Below are positions 22,911 to 33,679 of a DNA stretch of 64,000 bases, piece by piece. The stretch is taken from the NCBI RefSeq assembly GCF_030035675.1, contig NC_084480.1:134304738-134368737 (forward strand), written 5' to 3'. The stretch comes from Rhineura floridana. Its lineage: Eukaryota; Chordata; Lepidosauria; Squamata; Rhineuridae. The notes beneath the pieces were generated by a model that saw only the letters and a program-made list of their open reading frames with translations, searched no databases and was not told where the DNA came from. Position numbers and translations under genes: made by a program. Numbering within the stretch: position 1 is the stretch's first letter; each line of letters begins with the position of its first letter.

Positions 22911-23455
22911 AAATATGTATTATGGTCAACCAACCAAGGACAAAATATAAAAAAGACGAAATCAAAGCCTCAGAAGAAGAAAGGTGACAAGTTCTCAGCT
23001 AACAATCACAGCCCTTCTAGGAGGTATTACAACATTCAGATATATTGCCACCTTTTTGGTTTAGGGTCATGAAGAGTTGACCTGCTTCATAAGGAGATAA
23101 ATTATGCTTTCTCTGACCCCTTGATAGAATCTGTAGTAGAAAAACACATGGGAGACAGTTTCAAGCTTTAATTGATTGCAAGGACTGAACCTATCCCAAA
23201 TAAGTCTACAAATATTACTAGCCAGCAATAACTTTTTCTAGCCTACCCGTCCATATACACCTATTTATGTCTTTTCTTCTCGGCGATGACTTGTGACTGA
23301 GTAAGATTGTCTTCCAAAATATAGTCTTTAACAATGGATCCGTCTGAATCTGTATTCACCGCCAATGTACCAGTTCGTGACTAGGGGCTTCTGGATTTCA
23401 CAGTCCTGCCCCCGTCGCCATTTGCCAATCGCTATGGGACTTTTGTTATGGAAGA
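22911..23455. other. Unclassified sequence, possibly a repeat interrupted by L2
   Basis: No coding motif. The part 23270-23455 and the part 24009-24400 have more CpG than the surroundings and may be two halves of one unclassified repeat split by the L2 insertion. Confidence 0.3.
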
Positions 23456-23977
23456 TGGGATCACATCACACCAGTGTTGTTTGATCTACTCTGGCTTCCA
23501 GTTGTTTTCCGGGCCCAATTCAAGATGTTGGTATTAACCTTTAAATCCCTATATGGTCTCGGCCAAGTTTATCTTATGGAGCGCCTGCAACGCCACCAAT
23601 TATGCCGCCCGACAAGATCAGCCACACAGGGCCTTCTCTCAATCCCGCTGACAAAAACAGCCAGATTGGCGGGTACTAGAGAGAGGGCATTCTCAGTGGC
23701 AGCCCCCACCCTCTGGAACTCCCTCCCACAAGATCTATGGCACGCCTCTTCCCTAAATACATTTCGTAAAGCCTTAAAGACCTGGCTCTTTCAACAGGCC
23801 TTTGGGATTTCCGGGGAGGGTTAATTACTAGATTGAATTGCCTCCTACTGTATTGTATGCTGTATTGTTTTTATACTGTTTTTATATTGTACTATTGTAT
23901 TTTATTATGCTGTGTTTTAACTGTTGTACGTCGCCTAGAGTGGCCATTGGCCAGATAGGCGACAGAGAAATTAAAAT

Positions 23978-24008
<31 letters not shown>
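23456..24008 (+). mobile_element. L2 LINE 3' end, young
   Basis: 5'-truncated L2 copy with the coding end (23474-23824) and 3' terminus gtcgcctagagtggccattg, then gccagataggcgacagagaa, closed by (TTTA)n at 23977-24008. The 3' terminus matches those at 44800-44840 and, reversed, 37305-37360. Confidence 0.9.
23474..23824 (+). pseudogene. L2 ORF2 C-terminal fragment
   Basis: An open 116-codon frame homologous to the end of the L2 polyprotein. Landmarks are LLWLPVVFRAQFKMLVLTFK, YLMERLQRHQLCRPTR, ARLAGTRERAFSVAAPTLWN and SLPQDL with final QQAFGISGEG. It differs from the copy at 43875 by scattered substitutions only, which argues for a recently active subfamily. Not a host gene. Confidence 0.88.
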
Positions 24009-24009
<1 letters not shown>

Positions 24010-24872
24010 TACGCCTGTGCGTGAATTTGTTTTATGTGGGGAGATCGGCGCACTACAATCAACACACAATCTTGACAGAAAAAAGCTTTGATCCAATGGC
24101 ATGGATACCACGACAATTGGAAGTCTTTTATGTGCTGCAGCCTTCATCTGCCTTCACAGCCATTGTAACATACACATTGTAATCATCTGCCTGTTCTGCC
24201 GTTGAGGACTTTCTTGGATCATTCTTTGTCTGGTTCCTCTCCCTTGACCTTACCGCCATGGGTGACCCTGCTGGGAGTACATGACTCCTGACGGCATCGC
24301 TCACAGGGTTCATTGGAACACGCAAGCCCACTCACCACTGCAAGGTGACGATCCAGCGAGGGGACCTATTTATGTAACAGGTGACCAGCAAAGTGGCTGT
24401 TTGCAAGCCATCTGTCAAAAGATGCAAGATCCTTGTCCTCTTTTGGATCCGGTCAGGGGGAAGGAATGGGAGGGATGAGAACTCTGAGCCTGTTGAGAAT
24501 ATATCAAGACACACATTCATTGGAAACTAATTCAACTTTTTGAACTATACCATCCCATCTTAGGTAAGAAGAAACTTAAGAATTTCTGCCTATGAGAATC
24601 ATTGTGGGAAGCAAGCAAACAGGCAACATGCTTTATGTAATAGACAACTGTTTTCTGTTCATTCCATCAAAGACATTCTCTAAAGAGCTGTAGTGATGAG
24701 CACCAAGGTCGTACAGAACATGCCCGTCAAATCTTATTAACATGTGATGACACAGACAGCTTTGCAAGTCAGTGGATCATTCCATAAATAAAGCAAGGAT
24801 GACAGGGTACTGTAGGATCATTTTAATAGTGTTAAAGAAAAACGTCATTTATCTTGCACTATTCTGCACATT
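24009..24872. other. No gene recognised
   Basis: Unclassified, moderately CpG-containing sequence to about 24520, then AT-rich. The segment ccatgggtgaccctgctggg with gacggcatcgctcacagggt looks repeat-like but I cannot assign a family. Confidence 0.3.
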
Positions 24873-25093
24873 GGGCTAAGGCCATACTACCCTGGACATG
24901 CCCTATCTCGTCTGATCTCAGAAGCTAAGCAGGGTCAGGCCTGGTTAGTATTTGGATGGGAGTCTGCCTGGCAATACTGGGTGCTGTAGGCTTAGAGGAA
25001 GGCAATGGTAAACCACTTCTGAAAACCCTATATATAAAAAGATTCATAGGGTCACCATAAGTCATAATCAACTTGAAGGCATATAACAACAAC
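24873..25093 (+). mobile_element. 5S rRNA-derived SINE with Bov-B tail
   Basis: The first 120 bases align to vertebrate 5S rRNA throughout: gccatactaccctggacatg, ccctatctcgtctgatctca, gaagctaagcagggtcaggc, ctggttagtatttggatggg and gggtgctgtaggctt. The pol III A-box and C-box regions are included. A short linker follows, then tcatagggtcaccataagtc, aatcaacttgaaggcatata and acaacaaca, the Bov-B end. Flanking attctgcacatt (24861-24872) and attctgtacatt (25094-25105) form a target duplication with one mismatch. Confidence 0.92.
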
Positions 25094-25105
25094 ATTCTGT
25101 ACATT

Positions 25106-25476
25106 AATTTGAATAGCAGTCTGATGACATCATCTTTATAAGACATACCCATCAGAAAAAGTGCAAAGGAAAGTAAGGGGAAGTTTTTCATTAGGACTAA
25201 TAGAAGCCTGCTGGAGCTATTGGCATTCATACCTAAATCAAGATCTAGAGTAGGCATGGGAAACCTCCAGCCCATTGGCCTTTCCCACTGTGCCTCAGAA
25301 TTCAGTTCCTGGCACCCTCCTTAGGCCACACCCCTTTTCCTATCCCCTAGGTCACACCCCTCAATATTGCATTTCACTCCCTGTCTTCTGTCGCTTAGCA
25401 AGCTGGGCAGTCTTTTCTCTCCTTGGGCTGGCAAAGCAGAGCACTCTGTTCCTTCTTCACCAGCCTGATTGGTGAT
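25106..25476. other. No gene recognised
   Basis: Intergenic. A fragment near 25254-25275 (ggcatgggaaacctccagcc) resembles the end of the cagggatggggaacc MITE family. Confidence 0.35.
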
Positions 25477-25610
25477 TGGAAGCTGCCTTATACGGAGTCA
25501 GACCATTGGTTCATCTAGCTCAGTACAGTCCATGCTGACGGACAAGCAGCATTTTGGGGATTTCAGGCAGGGTTTTCTCACAAGTCACCTTGAGGTCTTC
25601 ACTGAGCTTC
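25477..25610 (-). mobile_element. CR1-tailed SINE, tail fragment
   Basis: Reads ggaagctgccttatacggag, tcagaccattggttcatcta and gctcagtacagtcc, the 3' half of the SINE found more fully at 37410-37607. The tRNA-like head is missing. Confidence 0.65.
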
Positions 25611-25783
25611 ACGGCCCTTCACCTACTATGGTCAGTTTATATTTACATCCTAATCCAGTACTGCCCAGGCTTTTGGAATTTAAATGGATACAGTCATCAG
25701 AGGGGAGCCAGAAAGGCTGTCCCACTTTTGCAGCTCACGAAAGTGGGGCAGCATTTTTTGTGATGTTCTCAAGGGGAAGGGTA

Positions 25784-25970
25784 CATTTTTTTTAAAAAAT
25801 CAACCCCTGGAGGGGGCTTGCCTTGATGAGTGGTGGTGGTGATGGCAGACCTTTTTTTGTGTAGTAGAAAAGCAATGAGTCGTTAAAAGGAAACACAAGG
25901 AAATGGCACTGCCACCACAACCACTGATCAAGTGAAGACCCCTCCTGGAGCTGGTTTTTTAAAAAGTTTA
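25784..25970. repeat. Foldback repeat, 60-bp arms
   Basis: The left arm at about 25790-25846 (caacccctggagggggcttg, ccttgatgagtggtggtggt) is the reverse complement of about 25905-25962 (accactgatcaagtgaagac, ccctcctggagctggttttt). AT-rich ends flank both arms. Probably a MITE of unknown family. Confidence 0.65.
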
Positions 25971-28024
25971 TCATACCCTCACCCCCAAAATTACTTTCTT
26001 TTTCTTTCATTCCAACCTCCTCCCATTTTTTTAGTGGGAAAAAATTTCAACAGAGCTCTACTTGGTGTGAGGATAAAGACTTCTACCTTGTGCCCTTGGA
26101 CAGCCTAAGCGTACAGTAGAAAATCCAAGGCTGGATGGAACAATAATGGGATTCATCATATGGCACCTCCTCCTATCCTTATGAGATAATGCTAGTGCTA
26201 TGCCAAAAAGTCTTCTGCAGTCTTTCAATCATTTCCCACCAATTAAAGAGAAAAGAAATGGCATTCAAAAATTAGCAAAGTGGGGAGAAAATTTCTGCAA
26301 CATTCTCATGGGTAGGATGTTGTGCTTGACTTAATTTTGAAGTGGCCAAGGGCCATTTGTGAATGTTCTTTCTTTCATTCTACAAAACATCTCAGTGGTG
26401 ATCTGCATTTTGTAGTCTCCCCAGATGCCCACACTTCCTGAAAACCCCGGACATCTTTAGATATTCTTTCCTGTAGAAAGGCTGCCCACCATGCTCCTGA
26501 TAGTTATTCATTTCTATGCTTGGGGGTAAAGTTTTTTGTTTACTTTTTTAAAAAATCAGTGTCATTAGACTTTTTTTAAAAAGTTAAAGGAGAAGTTTCC
26601 TTAAAAACAAAATCAGGGAGTGCACCGAATTCAGGTGCTAGGCAGCCAACCTCCATTTTTTTCATACTTTAAAGCCAAAGGGAAGACATCGTGGGATATC
26701 TCCTCCCCTGGGGCTTTTTCAGATCAGCAAGTATGGGTATCCAGGGAGGCTGCAGAGCATTGGAAAAATGTTTAATGGAAAGAATGAAAAAAACACCACC
26801 CTCAGCCTCCTCACAATGATAAGGAAAGCTCAGTCTAAACCCACTAAATTCTTCTTTTAAAAAAAACCCTCTAAAGCACTTTACAAATGAGGCAGAAAAA
26901 CAGAAGCCTCTATCCACAAGGAAAGAAAACTTCCAAAAAATTAGAGGACAGCTGTTAGTACAGCACTGGACAAAGGGGTTGTTCTCATTTTCCAAACTAG
27001 GGATTTTGATGTTAGCTATATCAATTTGGCATAGAAGATTTTACACTTTTGGACAAGAATAATTAAAAATGAAAGTTCAACAGGCAGAACTATTTCATTT
27101 CATTAAAAGCCCTATCATGATTCATAACCTTAACCTTACTGAAAATTTTAATGCCAACATGAGGGAGAGTATAATTTTTTTACAGCATTGTGAATCCGTC
27201 ATTCAAAGTGAATTAGCATTTCATAAAATTTTATGCCTTTTAAAAAATTATTTGAGAAGTGCCAACCCAGGTTAAAATGAGACAAAAAGGCTTTCTATCC
27301 TCCTGAAAGATAGCATTAGGAATTAGTTCTCCATGACAGGCATAGACAAAGAATGGATACCTCAGACACCAGTTTATGAAAAATCCAGGAAGAATGCTGG
27401 GCCCCATTAAAGTACTGTAGCTTACAATTAATTATGTGCCTACTTGGATAGCATGTATAATTAATTGAATATTTGCTGACCATGGCTTTAAGTTTCATAT
27501 GTACTGAAAAAATTGTAATTGATAGATTCTGAATACAGTTGTCACCATTATTTCTTATTTAGAAATATTTCTAGCACATCCTTCATCACAAAGTGATAGC
27601 ACCTAAAGGAAACTTTACCTAATGCAAACTTCAAAGAAAATTTGGAGGTTGTCCCTCAGGGAAACCTATGAAGAATTTCAAAGGAAGCTAGGAGAGTTTC
27701 CATAAAATGAGAAAATTTTCTCAGAGGGGTTCTGCATCCCTAGGTTTTCACTGGGATTTTACCTCAAGATAAATATGAAGGGAGTTCAAAAATTTCTGCT
27801 CAGGCGAAATGTCAGAAGAATTTCAAAGGAAGCCAAATGGATTCCAGTACTCTTTGTCAATTCCCCAATTAAATTTCTTGGAGGATTCCACACATCCATA
27901 TTTGAGTGAATTTAGGCTGTAGGTGCTCAGATACCTTTGTACTGCACACATGCCCTTCTCACAGTTCCATTTTAAAATAAAGACAAGCAAACTGTCCATT
28001 ATTCAATTTGTTCAAGACAGCTAG
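25971..28024. other. AT-rich, repeat-poor stretch
   Basis: About 2 kb without recognised transposons, unusual for this window. Open frames lack motifs. Segments at 26995-27290 and 27395-27560 (acaattaattatgtgcctac, gtataattaattgaatattt) are rich in TAATTA homeodomain-type cores. A short direct repeat, gaagaatttcaaaggaagc, appears at 27670-27688 and with slight change near 27813. Regulatory function is conjecture. Confidence 0.3.
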
Positions 28025-28499
28025 AATATCCACACCACACATTTAAACACTCATAAACCACTTCAACAGCCATGGCTTCCCCTAAAGAATCCTGGGAACT
28101 GTAGTTTTGTTAAGGGTCTCCTAACAACCCTCACCACCCTTAACAAACTATGGGCTCATCCAAATGGAGAGGGATAATCCATGTTTTCCATACTCAGTTT
28201 GTCATCTGACAGTCCTCACTTTCCCTGTTTGTTCGCTCTTTCCCGATTAAAAAACCCACTTTTTTGCGCCCGCACATGCAGTGGGAAGACCCGTACATTC
28301 TTTTCGCTCTTTCCCAGCCCCGCCTGTAAAACAACCCCCTATCATCCAATTGGTCCACAAAATATGACATTTGCTTCTCTCCCCCTTTACAACGAAGCAC
28401 AATAACGTGCATGCGCTTGAACGTAAGAGCACGAAAGTTTGAATTTCCTGTGGCTGTAATGGAGTTCCTTGCTGCTCACCACTCTGGAGCAGGGCCAGC

Positions 28500-28519
28500 G
28501 GGTGTGTGTGTGTGTGTCC
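28500..28519 (+). repeat. Short (GT)n run
   Basis: About nine GT units inside the compound element. Confidence 0.8.
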
Positions 28520-28544
28520 AGGTGCTTATATGCCAATAATTCCT

Positions 28545-29700
28545 GTATTTTTGTTTGCTTGTATTTGCAATATTATGCAAAAACGCATGTATGTGTTTTT
28601 GCCTTTATGCATAGTAAAAAATCTGGAGATACATGGCTGGCAATTCTACTTATTTCTCCAGAAATGACTGCATGTCATGTCTAGGAAGGAAGCGGGCAGT
28701 GCTGTGGGTGGATCCCCATCCAGTACCCCATCACTTCAGATTGTAAATGCTCCTTCTAGTGACAGGGGAAGAGAGGGGGGCAAGGGAGCCACTCGCTGCG
28801 ATTCAGCCCCCTCGCACCACAAATGGCAAAAGAGCCTCTCCCCCTCTCCTCTCTGTCTGAACAAACCCCCCACAGCGGCAGCTGCAGCCGGCCAGCAAAG
28901 CCAGCTGGTCGGCGGTGAAATTGACAAGATCACACAGGAGCCTATGGAGGAAGGGGGGCCTCCATGGGGCAGTGTTTGAGGGGTTTGGGGGTGCCGAGGA
29001 TGACGGAGAAAGCCACACAAGGCAAGGGGGTGCCAAAGGGGAGCCGCTCATGAAAGCAGGGTGCTCCAAAGGGCAAAAAAGGCTGCCGAACCCCCCATTT
29101 GCTGCTGCTACCCACACTGAGTCAGTCCAGGGAGAGACAGAGAAGGGGGGAGGCCCCCTTCCTAAGCCTCCCCGAAGTGACCTGCTGGGGGGAGCCCTTG
29201 GAGAGGTGGCAGGAGGGAAAGGGGAGCCCTGCGGGGCACAAGGGGCAGCCTGTCACCCCGTATCCTCAAGCCACTGGCAGCATGTCAGTTTCAGAAGTGC
29301 TGCGAGGGAGGGAGCCAGCTGTGGCAGGGGGGCTCTGAGCCAGCTGCGGTGGGGGAAAGCTCAGACGCAGCAAGAGAACCTCTTAAAGGGGGGGCAGAGG
29401 GAAGAGCCGGGGTGGTAGCAGTCGGGGTCGCACTGGACTCCCCGTTTTTGACAGATTCAGAAAAGCAAGGCTGGACGCAGCAGGTGGCTGCAATCCGCTC
29501 TAGCCTCAGATGAGCCATCGAGCTCCCCCTTTGCAACAAAGTGCAATTACACCCTTGGTCATGCTGTATTTGCAATATTTCGCAAAACCGACTATATGAT
29601 TTTCTACTTTATGCATATTAATGTTTCTGGAGATACACACGGCTGGCAATTCCACTTATTTCTCCAGAAACGCAGGTAACGACATGTCATGTCTAGGAGT
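28545..29700. repeat. Direct repeat flanking a GC-rich core
   Basis: A 125-base block (tttgcaatattatgcaaaaa, ctggagatacatggctggca, cttatttctccagaaatgac, catgtcatgtctagga) at 28547-28686 returns at about 29567-29699 with moderate divergence. The roughly 900 bases between are GC-rich. Its reverse complement appears near 31150-31255. This suggests repeated self-insertion or internal duplication in the compound element. Confidence 0.6.
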
Positions 29701-30015
29701 TTTTCTAGAGTGCAGCTCCCAGCTCCTCCACATTCTCTCTCTCTCGTTCTGCCTGCCTCTCTCTCTCCGCTTAGGTGGCAGAGGCTTCCCAGCAGCTTCC
29801 CAACCACTTTGGGCAAAACTTGATGCTCCATTGCCTTCACCCACCCCTCCTTCTCCCTTTCCTTCCTGTGGCCTTTTGCAAAGCACCAGGCTCTCCTTTT
29901 CTCCCCTGTGTGAGTGCCTGTGCGTGTCTTTCTGTCTCTGAGTGAGGCGGAAAGAGCAAAGTGAGCTCCCTACACCAACCAGCCACACTTAAGTTAGAGC
30001 AGCCAGGAAAAGGGG

Positions 30016-30925
30016 GGCTTTACACACAACCACAATTGCAGATCTCACCCAGAGCGGCCACCCAGTTCGCAGGCTGACTAAAAATAAACTGCTCTTGCTG
30101 CTTCTGCACAACTGCAGATTTTTGCATCTGTGCAGTAGAAGTTGCAGAGCCCCCCCCCAACACCACACCATTGCTCTGATTGGTTCCATTTTCCTGGGCT
30201 TTCCCCAGACATTTGCACACATGCGCAAAAGTGGAAATACGTGATTGGCTGAGAATGAGGGAAGGGATATGTGGAAACACCCAAGAACTGCCCATCACAC
30301 ACCCACAGCTGTTAAGTCTGCGGTATTCCATCCAAGCACCTGAAGGCACAGCGGATGATTCCTGATTTAAAAAAGCAAATAGCATTTTTTTGCTGTAATG
30401 CAACAGTGGATTTAACCGCTTGAAAATGCGCAAAAGCACGTGACGTCATATGGACGACCGAAAAATAATGACTACACCAGGCTCATCCAGACGACTGCAA
30501 AATGTGTGACACACCCGCTATGTGTGTTCATTATTTTTTGGTCATCCAAATGATGTCTCGTGCTGTTACACATTTTTGCGGGTTAAATCCGCTCCTTGCA
30601 ATACCGGCAAAAATGCGATTTGATGTTTAAAATCGGGAATCATCCGCTGTGCCTTCAGGAGTTAGGATGCAATACCGCAGACTTTACAGCTGATGGGTGG
30701 TTTGGGGGCATTTCCCCTTGCCCCTTCTCCTCATTCCAGCCAATCACGTATCTGCACTTTTGCACATGTGCGAGATTAAGCCCGGGAAAATTGAACCAAT
30801 CATCACAATGGTGGGGTGTTGAGGGGGGATCTGCAACTACTGCCCAGATGCATTTTATTTGTTGCCAGCCTGCAAACTGGGCAGCCACTCTGGGTGAGAT
30901 CTGCAATGCACAGCAAGCGACAAAG
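30016..30925. repeat. Central inverted repeat, about 450-bp arms
   Basis: The left arm 30016-30478 and right arm 30481-30925 are reverse complements at roughly three quarters identity. Matching pairs include gcagatctcacccagag with ctctgggtgagatctgc, acgtgattggctg with cagccaatcacgt, and aggcacagcggatgattcc with ggaatcatccgctgtgcct. The arms meet at an internal copy of the terminal motif (ggctcatccagacga at 30481), so the middle looks like two element ends joined head to head. Confidence 0.75.
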
Positions 30926-30984
30926 GGGGTGGTCGGTTTCAGCCTGCCTCTGGAAAGCTTTGTCAATTTCATTGTACTTGCTGG

Positions 30985-31345
30985 GGGTTTTGCTTGAAAT
31001 CAGAAAAGCATACATTCGTTTAAGTGTAATATCGCAAATGCAAACTTAGAAAAGGGCTTCTGGTCAGTTTCAAGCCTGCTCCAGAAAGCTTTGTCAATTT
31101 CATTCTCGTGGGAAGGAAAGGGAGAAGGAGGGGGGGTGACACATTTCTTGCTTTTTTGGAGAAATAAGTGCAATTGCCAGCGTGTGTATCTCCTTAAATA
31201 TCAATAAAGGCAGAAAAGCACACATTCGTTTAAGTGTAATATCGCAAATACAAACTTAGAAAAGGGCTTCTGGTCAGTTTTAAGCCTGCTTGGAAAGCTT
31301 TGTCAATTTCATTCTCGTGGGAAGGAAAGGGAGAATACAAACAAG
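30985..31345 (+). repeat. Tandem duplicate of a 130-base unit
   Basis: The unit cagaaaagcatacattcgtt, taagtgtaatatcgcaaatg, aaagggcttctggtcagttt and tgtcaatttcattctcgtgg begins near 31001 and again near 31212. Identity is high, marking a fairly recent internal duplication. Confidence 0.7.
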
Positions 31346-31790
31346 GCAGGCGTGAAACCGAGCAGCAGCCTTTCCTTCCCAGGCGAGAACTCCTTTACAG
31401 CCATATTGTGCTTCGTTGCAAAGGGGGAGAGGCGCATATGTCATTTTTTTGCTGACCAATTGGTTGATAGGGGGAGGTTTTAGACGCTGAGCTTGGAAAA
31501 AGCGAAAAGAATGTAGGGGTCTTACCGCTGCATGTGCGGGTGCAAAAAAGCGTTTTTTTTAATTGGGAAAGAGCGAACTAAAAGGCAAAGTGAGGACTAT
31601 CAGATGACAAACCGAATATGGAAACCATGGATTATCCCACTCCATTTGGATAAGCCCACAAAGCGATCATGTCACACATTATATGCTAGTCTGGATGAGC
31701 CCTATAGCTCCCAGGATTCTTTGGAGGATGTTATGAGTCTTAAAGTGGTAAAAGTATACTTTTAATGTATGATGTGGATGTGACCATATT

Positions 31791-32397
31791 TCTGGACAAG
31801 CAGTGGTCTTCCAAAGAATTAAACCCAGTCTTTAAATGTACCTTTATAAGAAGAAAAAATCATAGACTGTTTTTTGCACACATGTATTCAGCACTAATTG
31901 TGGTGTGCTGCACTAAAGTTATTGTTTTCTTCTCCACCCTTCACCATAAAGTCCCAAGGTGGGTTACAACAATATAAAAACACAATATTGAAATCAGTTA
32001 AAGCAATTGATCGATTCAATTTGGATTTGAAATTGAAACTGCCTTGGTTGACCTGGTGGATTAAGCCTGAATGAAACTCTTAGGCACTGCTTAACTTCCC
32101 CAGTGGTATGCAAGTCCCAGTGTTAGTTAATGCCATAACTGCCAGGTACCAGAGTCCACAGATCTCGGATTCTACTGTGGTTTAAAGGTCATGAAGCTGG
32201 CTGGCTCTCCCTACTGCTCTACCCTATTCTGCCCTGCTTACTAGAGATGGAAGTGATGTCTTACATCATGAAGGCTGCAGACATGGCAGAGGCCTTTGGT
32301 ACTCCTGCATGCATGGTGCACATGGACAATGTGAACATCATGTAAGTAGTTTCTATTATGCCCAGCTTTTCCCGGTGCTCCATGCAAACCTGTACAC
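31791..32397. other. No gene recognised
   Basis: Intergenic. A short AT-rich piece near 31915-31990 could be a LINE tail remnant. No coding evidence. Confidence 0.35.
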
Positions 32398-32534
32398 CAG
32401 GAATGGGGAACCTGTAGCCTTCCAGGTGTTGTTGGACTCCAACTCCCATCAGCCTAACCTGAATGGCCATTGGCCAGGGATGGTGGGAGTTGTAGTCCAG
32501 TAACATCTGGATGGCTGCAGGTTCCCAGACCCTG
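32398..32534. mobile_element. hAT-like MITE, cagggatggggaacctg family, complete
   Basis: Ends caggaatggggaacctgtag and ctgcaggttcccagaccctg. The middle is a palindrome (ctccaactcccatcagcc against gggagttgtagtccag). Flanks ctgtacac and ccctacac agree at six of eight positions, consistent with an aged 8-bp duplication. Confidence 0.75.
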
Positions 32535-32607
32535 CCCTACACATCACTGTGGATGCATGTGAAGAGAAATAAATACTTTGTTGTGATAGCTTATACTGCA
32601 TATCTTT

Positions 32608-32726
32608 ACCACAGAGATGGGGAACAAGCAGGTCTTTAGGTGTTGCTGAACTACAACTCCCATCAGCCAAGGATGGTGGGAGTTGGAGTTCAACATCTGG
32701 AAGGCTACAGGTTCCCCATTCCTGGG
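32608..32726. mobile_element. hAT-like MITE, same family, second copy
   Basis: Runs from cagagatggggaacaagcag to ggctacaggttccccattcctg, with the actacaactcccatcagcca and gtgggagttggagttcaaca halves. Confidence 0.7.
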
Positions 32727-33679
32727 ATAGACTATGCTGCAGTCCTATACTACTGATACCAGATTGCATCTGACTTGAGAAAAGAGGGGTCATGATCAAA
32801 GCTATCACCTAAGACTATGCATAAAGAAACGCTCTCTTTCAGACCTTTGATTTTATGCCTGAGTCTTCTAGCTCCATCCTTGTGTGGTTGGCAATATGGT
32901 TAGTTGTCTCTTCGCTGTAAAAGCCTCCTGCCAAACTAAGCCTATTTAGCACAAGCCAGTCTCTTCCACCCCTTTGGCTACAACCAACCCCTATTTGTAG
33001 CAATTTGTCAAGTAAAACCTAATAAGCCATTAACTTTATCCTTGGAAATGCATCTGTTCACTGACATGGGCTGGCAAAATGTTATCAGATAAGGGAGAAA
33101 GTGGACCAAAAAAAAAAAAAAGTAGAGGAGGCTCTGGTGCTCATTCAAGAGAACCAGCCTTCCCAGACTAATGGAAGTATCACTTTAGATATTCATTGCA
33201 GAGGTTCAACATAAATGAGGAGAGAATAAAAATTTGTTCTACCACTTTTCCAAACTAGCTCTTCAGTTGGGTAGGTTTTAAGAACAAGGTCTTTTTGAAT
33301 TTTAAGAATTTGCAAACTTTTCAAGCTCCTGAAGAAATGTTTTCATTCGAAACACTATGAGGTTTTGAATTAGGGATGTCAGGGAATCCTGATGAAAACA
33401 GAAACGGGAACAGAAATTGCTGTTGCTCACTTATTTGTCTCATGTCCAGAACAGAAATCAATCCAGTAAACATGATCAGTAATTTGTTCTTACATAATTT
33501 ACACAATTAATTACACAAATTATGTAACTTGTGTAATTTTGCCACAGCAGGCAGTGAAACAAATAGTGTAGTTTTTTGTGGCAGAAGCAAAACTGCAGCA
33601 GAATGAAAACAGTGTTGCATGCTGTGAGTATAAGGCACATGGGGAAACAATGCCTTCTTACATCCCTAGCTAAAATAAT
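32727..33679. other. No gene recognised; poly-A run
   Basis: Intergenic, with an A13 tract at about 33109-33121. No identifiable element or gene. Confidence 0.35.

Larger units (their letters stand above)
28152..31702. mobile_element. Compound foldback element, Harbinger-like ends, 3551 bp
   Basis: Ends gggctcatccaaatgg (left) and tctggatgagccc (right), flanked by TAT on both sides (28149-28151 and 31703-31705). The 3-bp duplication and GGGCTCATCCA end fit the PIF/Harbinger group. Arms at 28152-28480 and about 31380-31663 are long inverted repeats (gggataatccatg against catggattatccc, gcacatgcagtggg against ccgctgcatgtgc). A second inverted pair occupies the centre. No transposase is recognisable. 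The GC-rich part 28680-29500 has open frames without motifs. Confidence 0.75.
28025..31790. mobile_element. Palindromic MITE (aagaatcctgggaa family) split by a 3.55-kb insertion
   Basis: The left part (28025-28151) has atccacaccacacatttaaa, aagaatcctgggaactgtag and cacccttaacaaactat. The right part (31703-31790) resumes with tatagctcccaggattcttt and ends gatgtggatgtgacc. The intact copy at 19869-20185 shows that the two parts are contiguous in the family (aacaaactacatttcccagg), so the piece between is an insertion. Confidence 0.8.

Noticed and set aside
24874-24993. A 5S rRNA gene
   Set aside because: The match covers 5S, but it is diverged, lacks a T-run terminator at its end, and continues into a Bov-B tail with a target duplication, so it is a SINE.
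28677-29418. Overlapping long frames in the GC-rich core of the compound element, including one of 167 codons
   Set aside because: Open in several registers on both strands, low complexity, no motif. Typical of GC-rich DNA with few stop codons. No transposase signature such as a DDE pattern could be seen.
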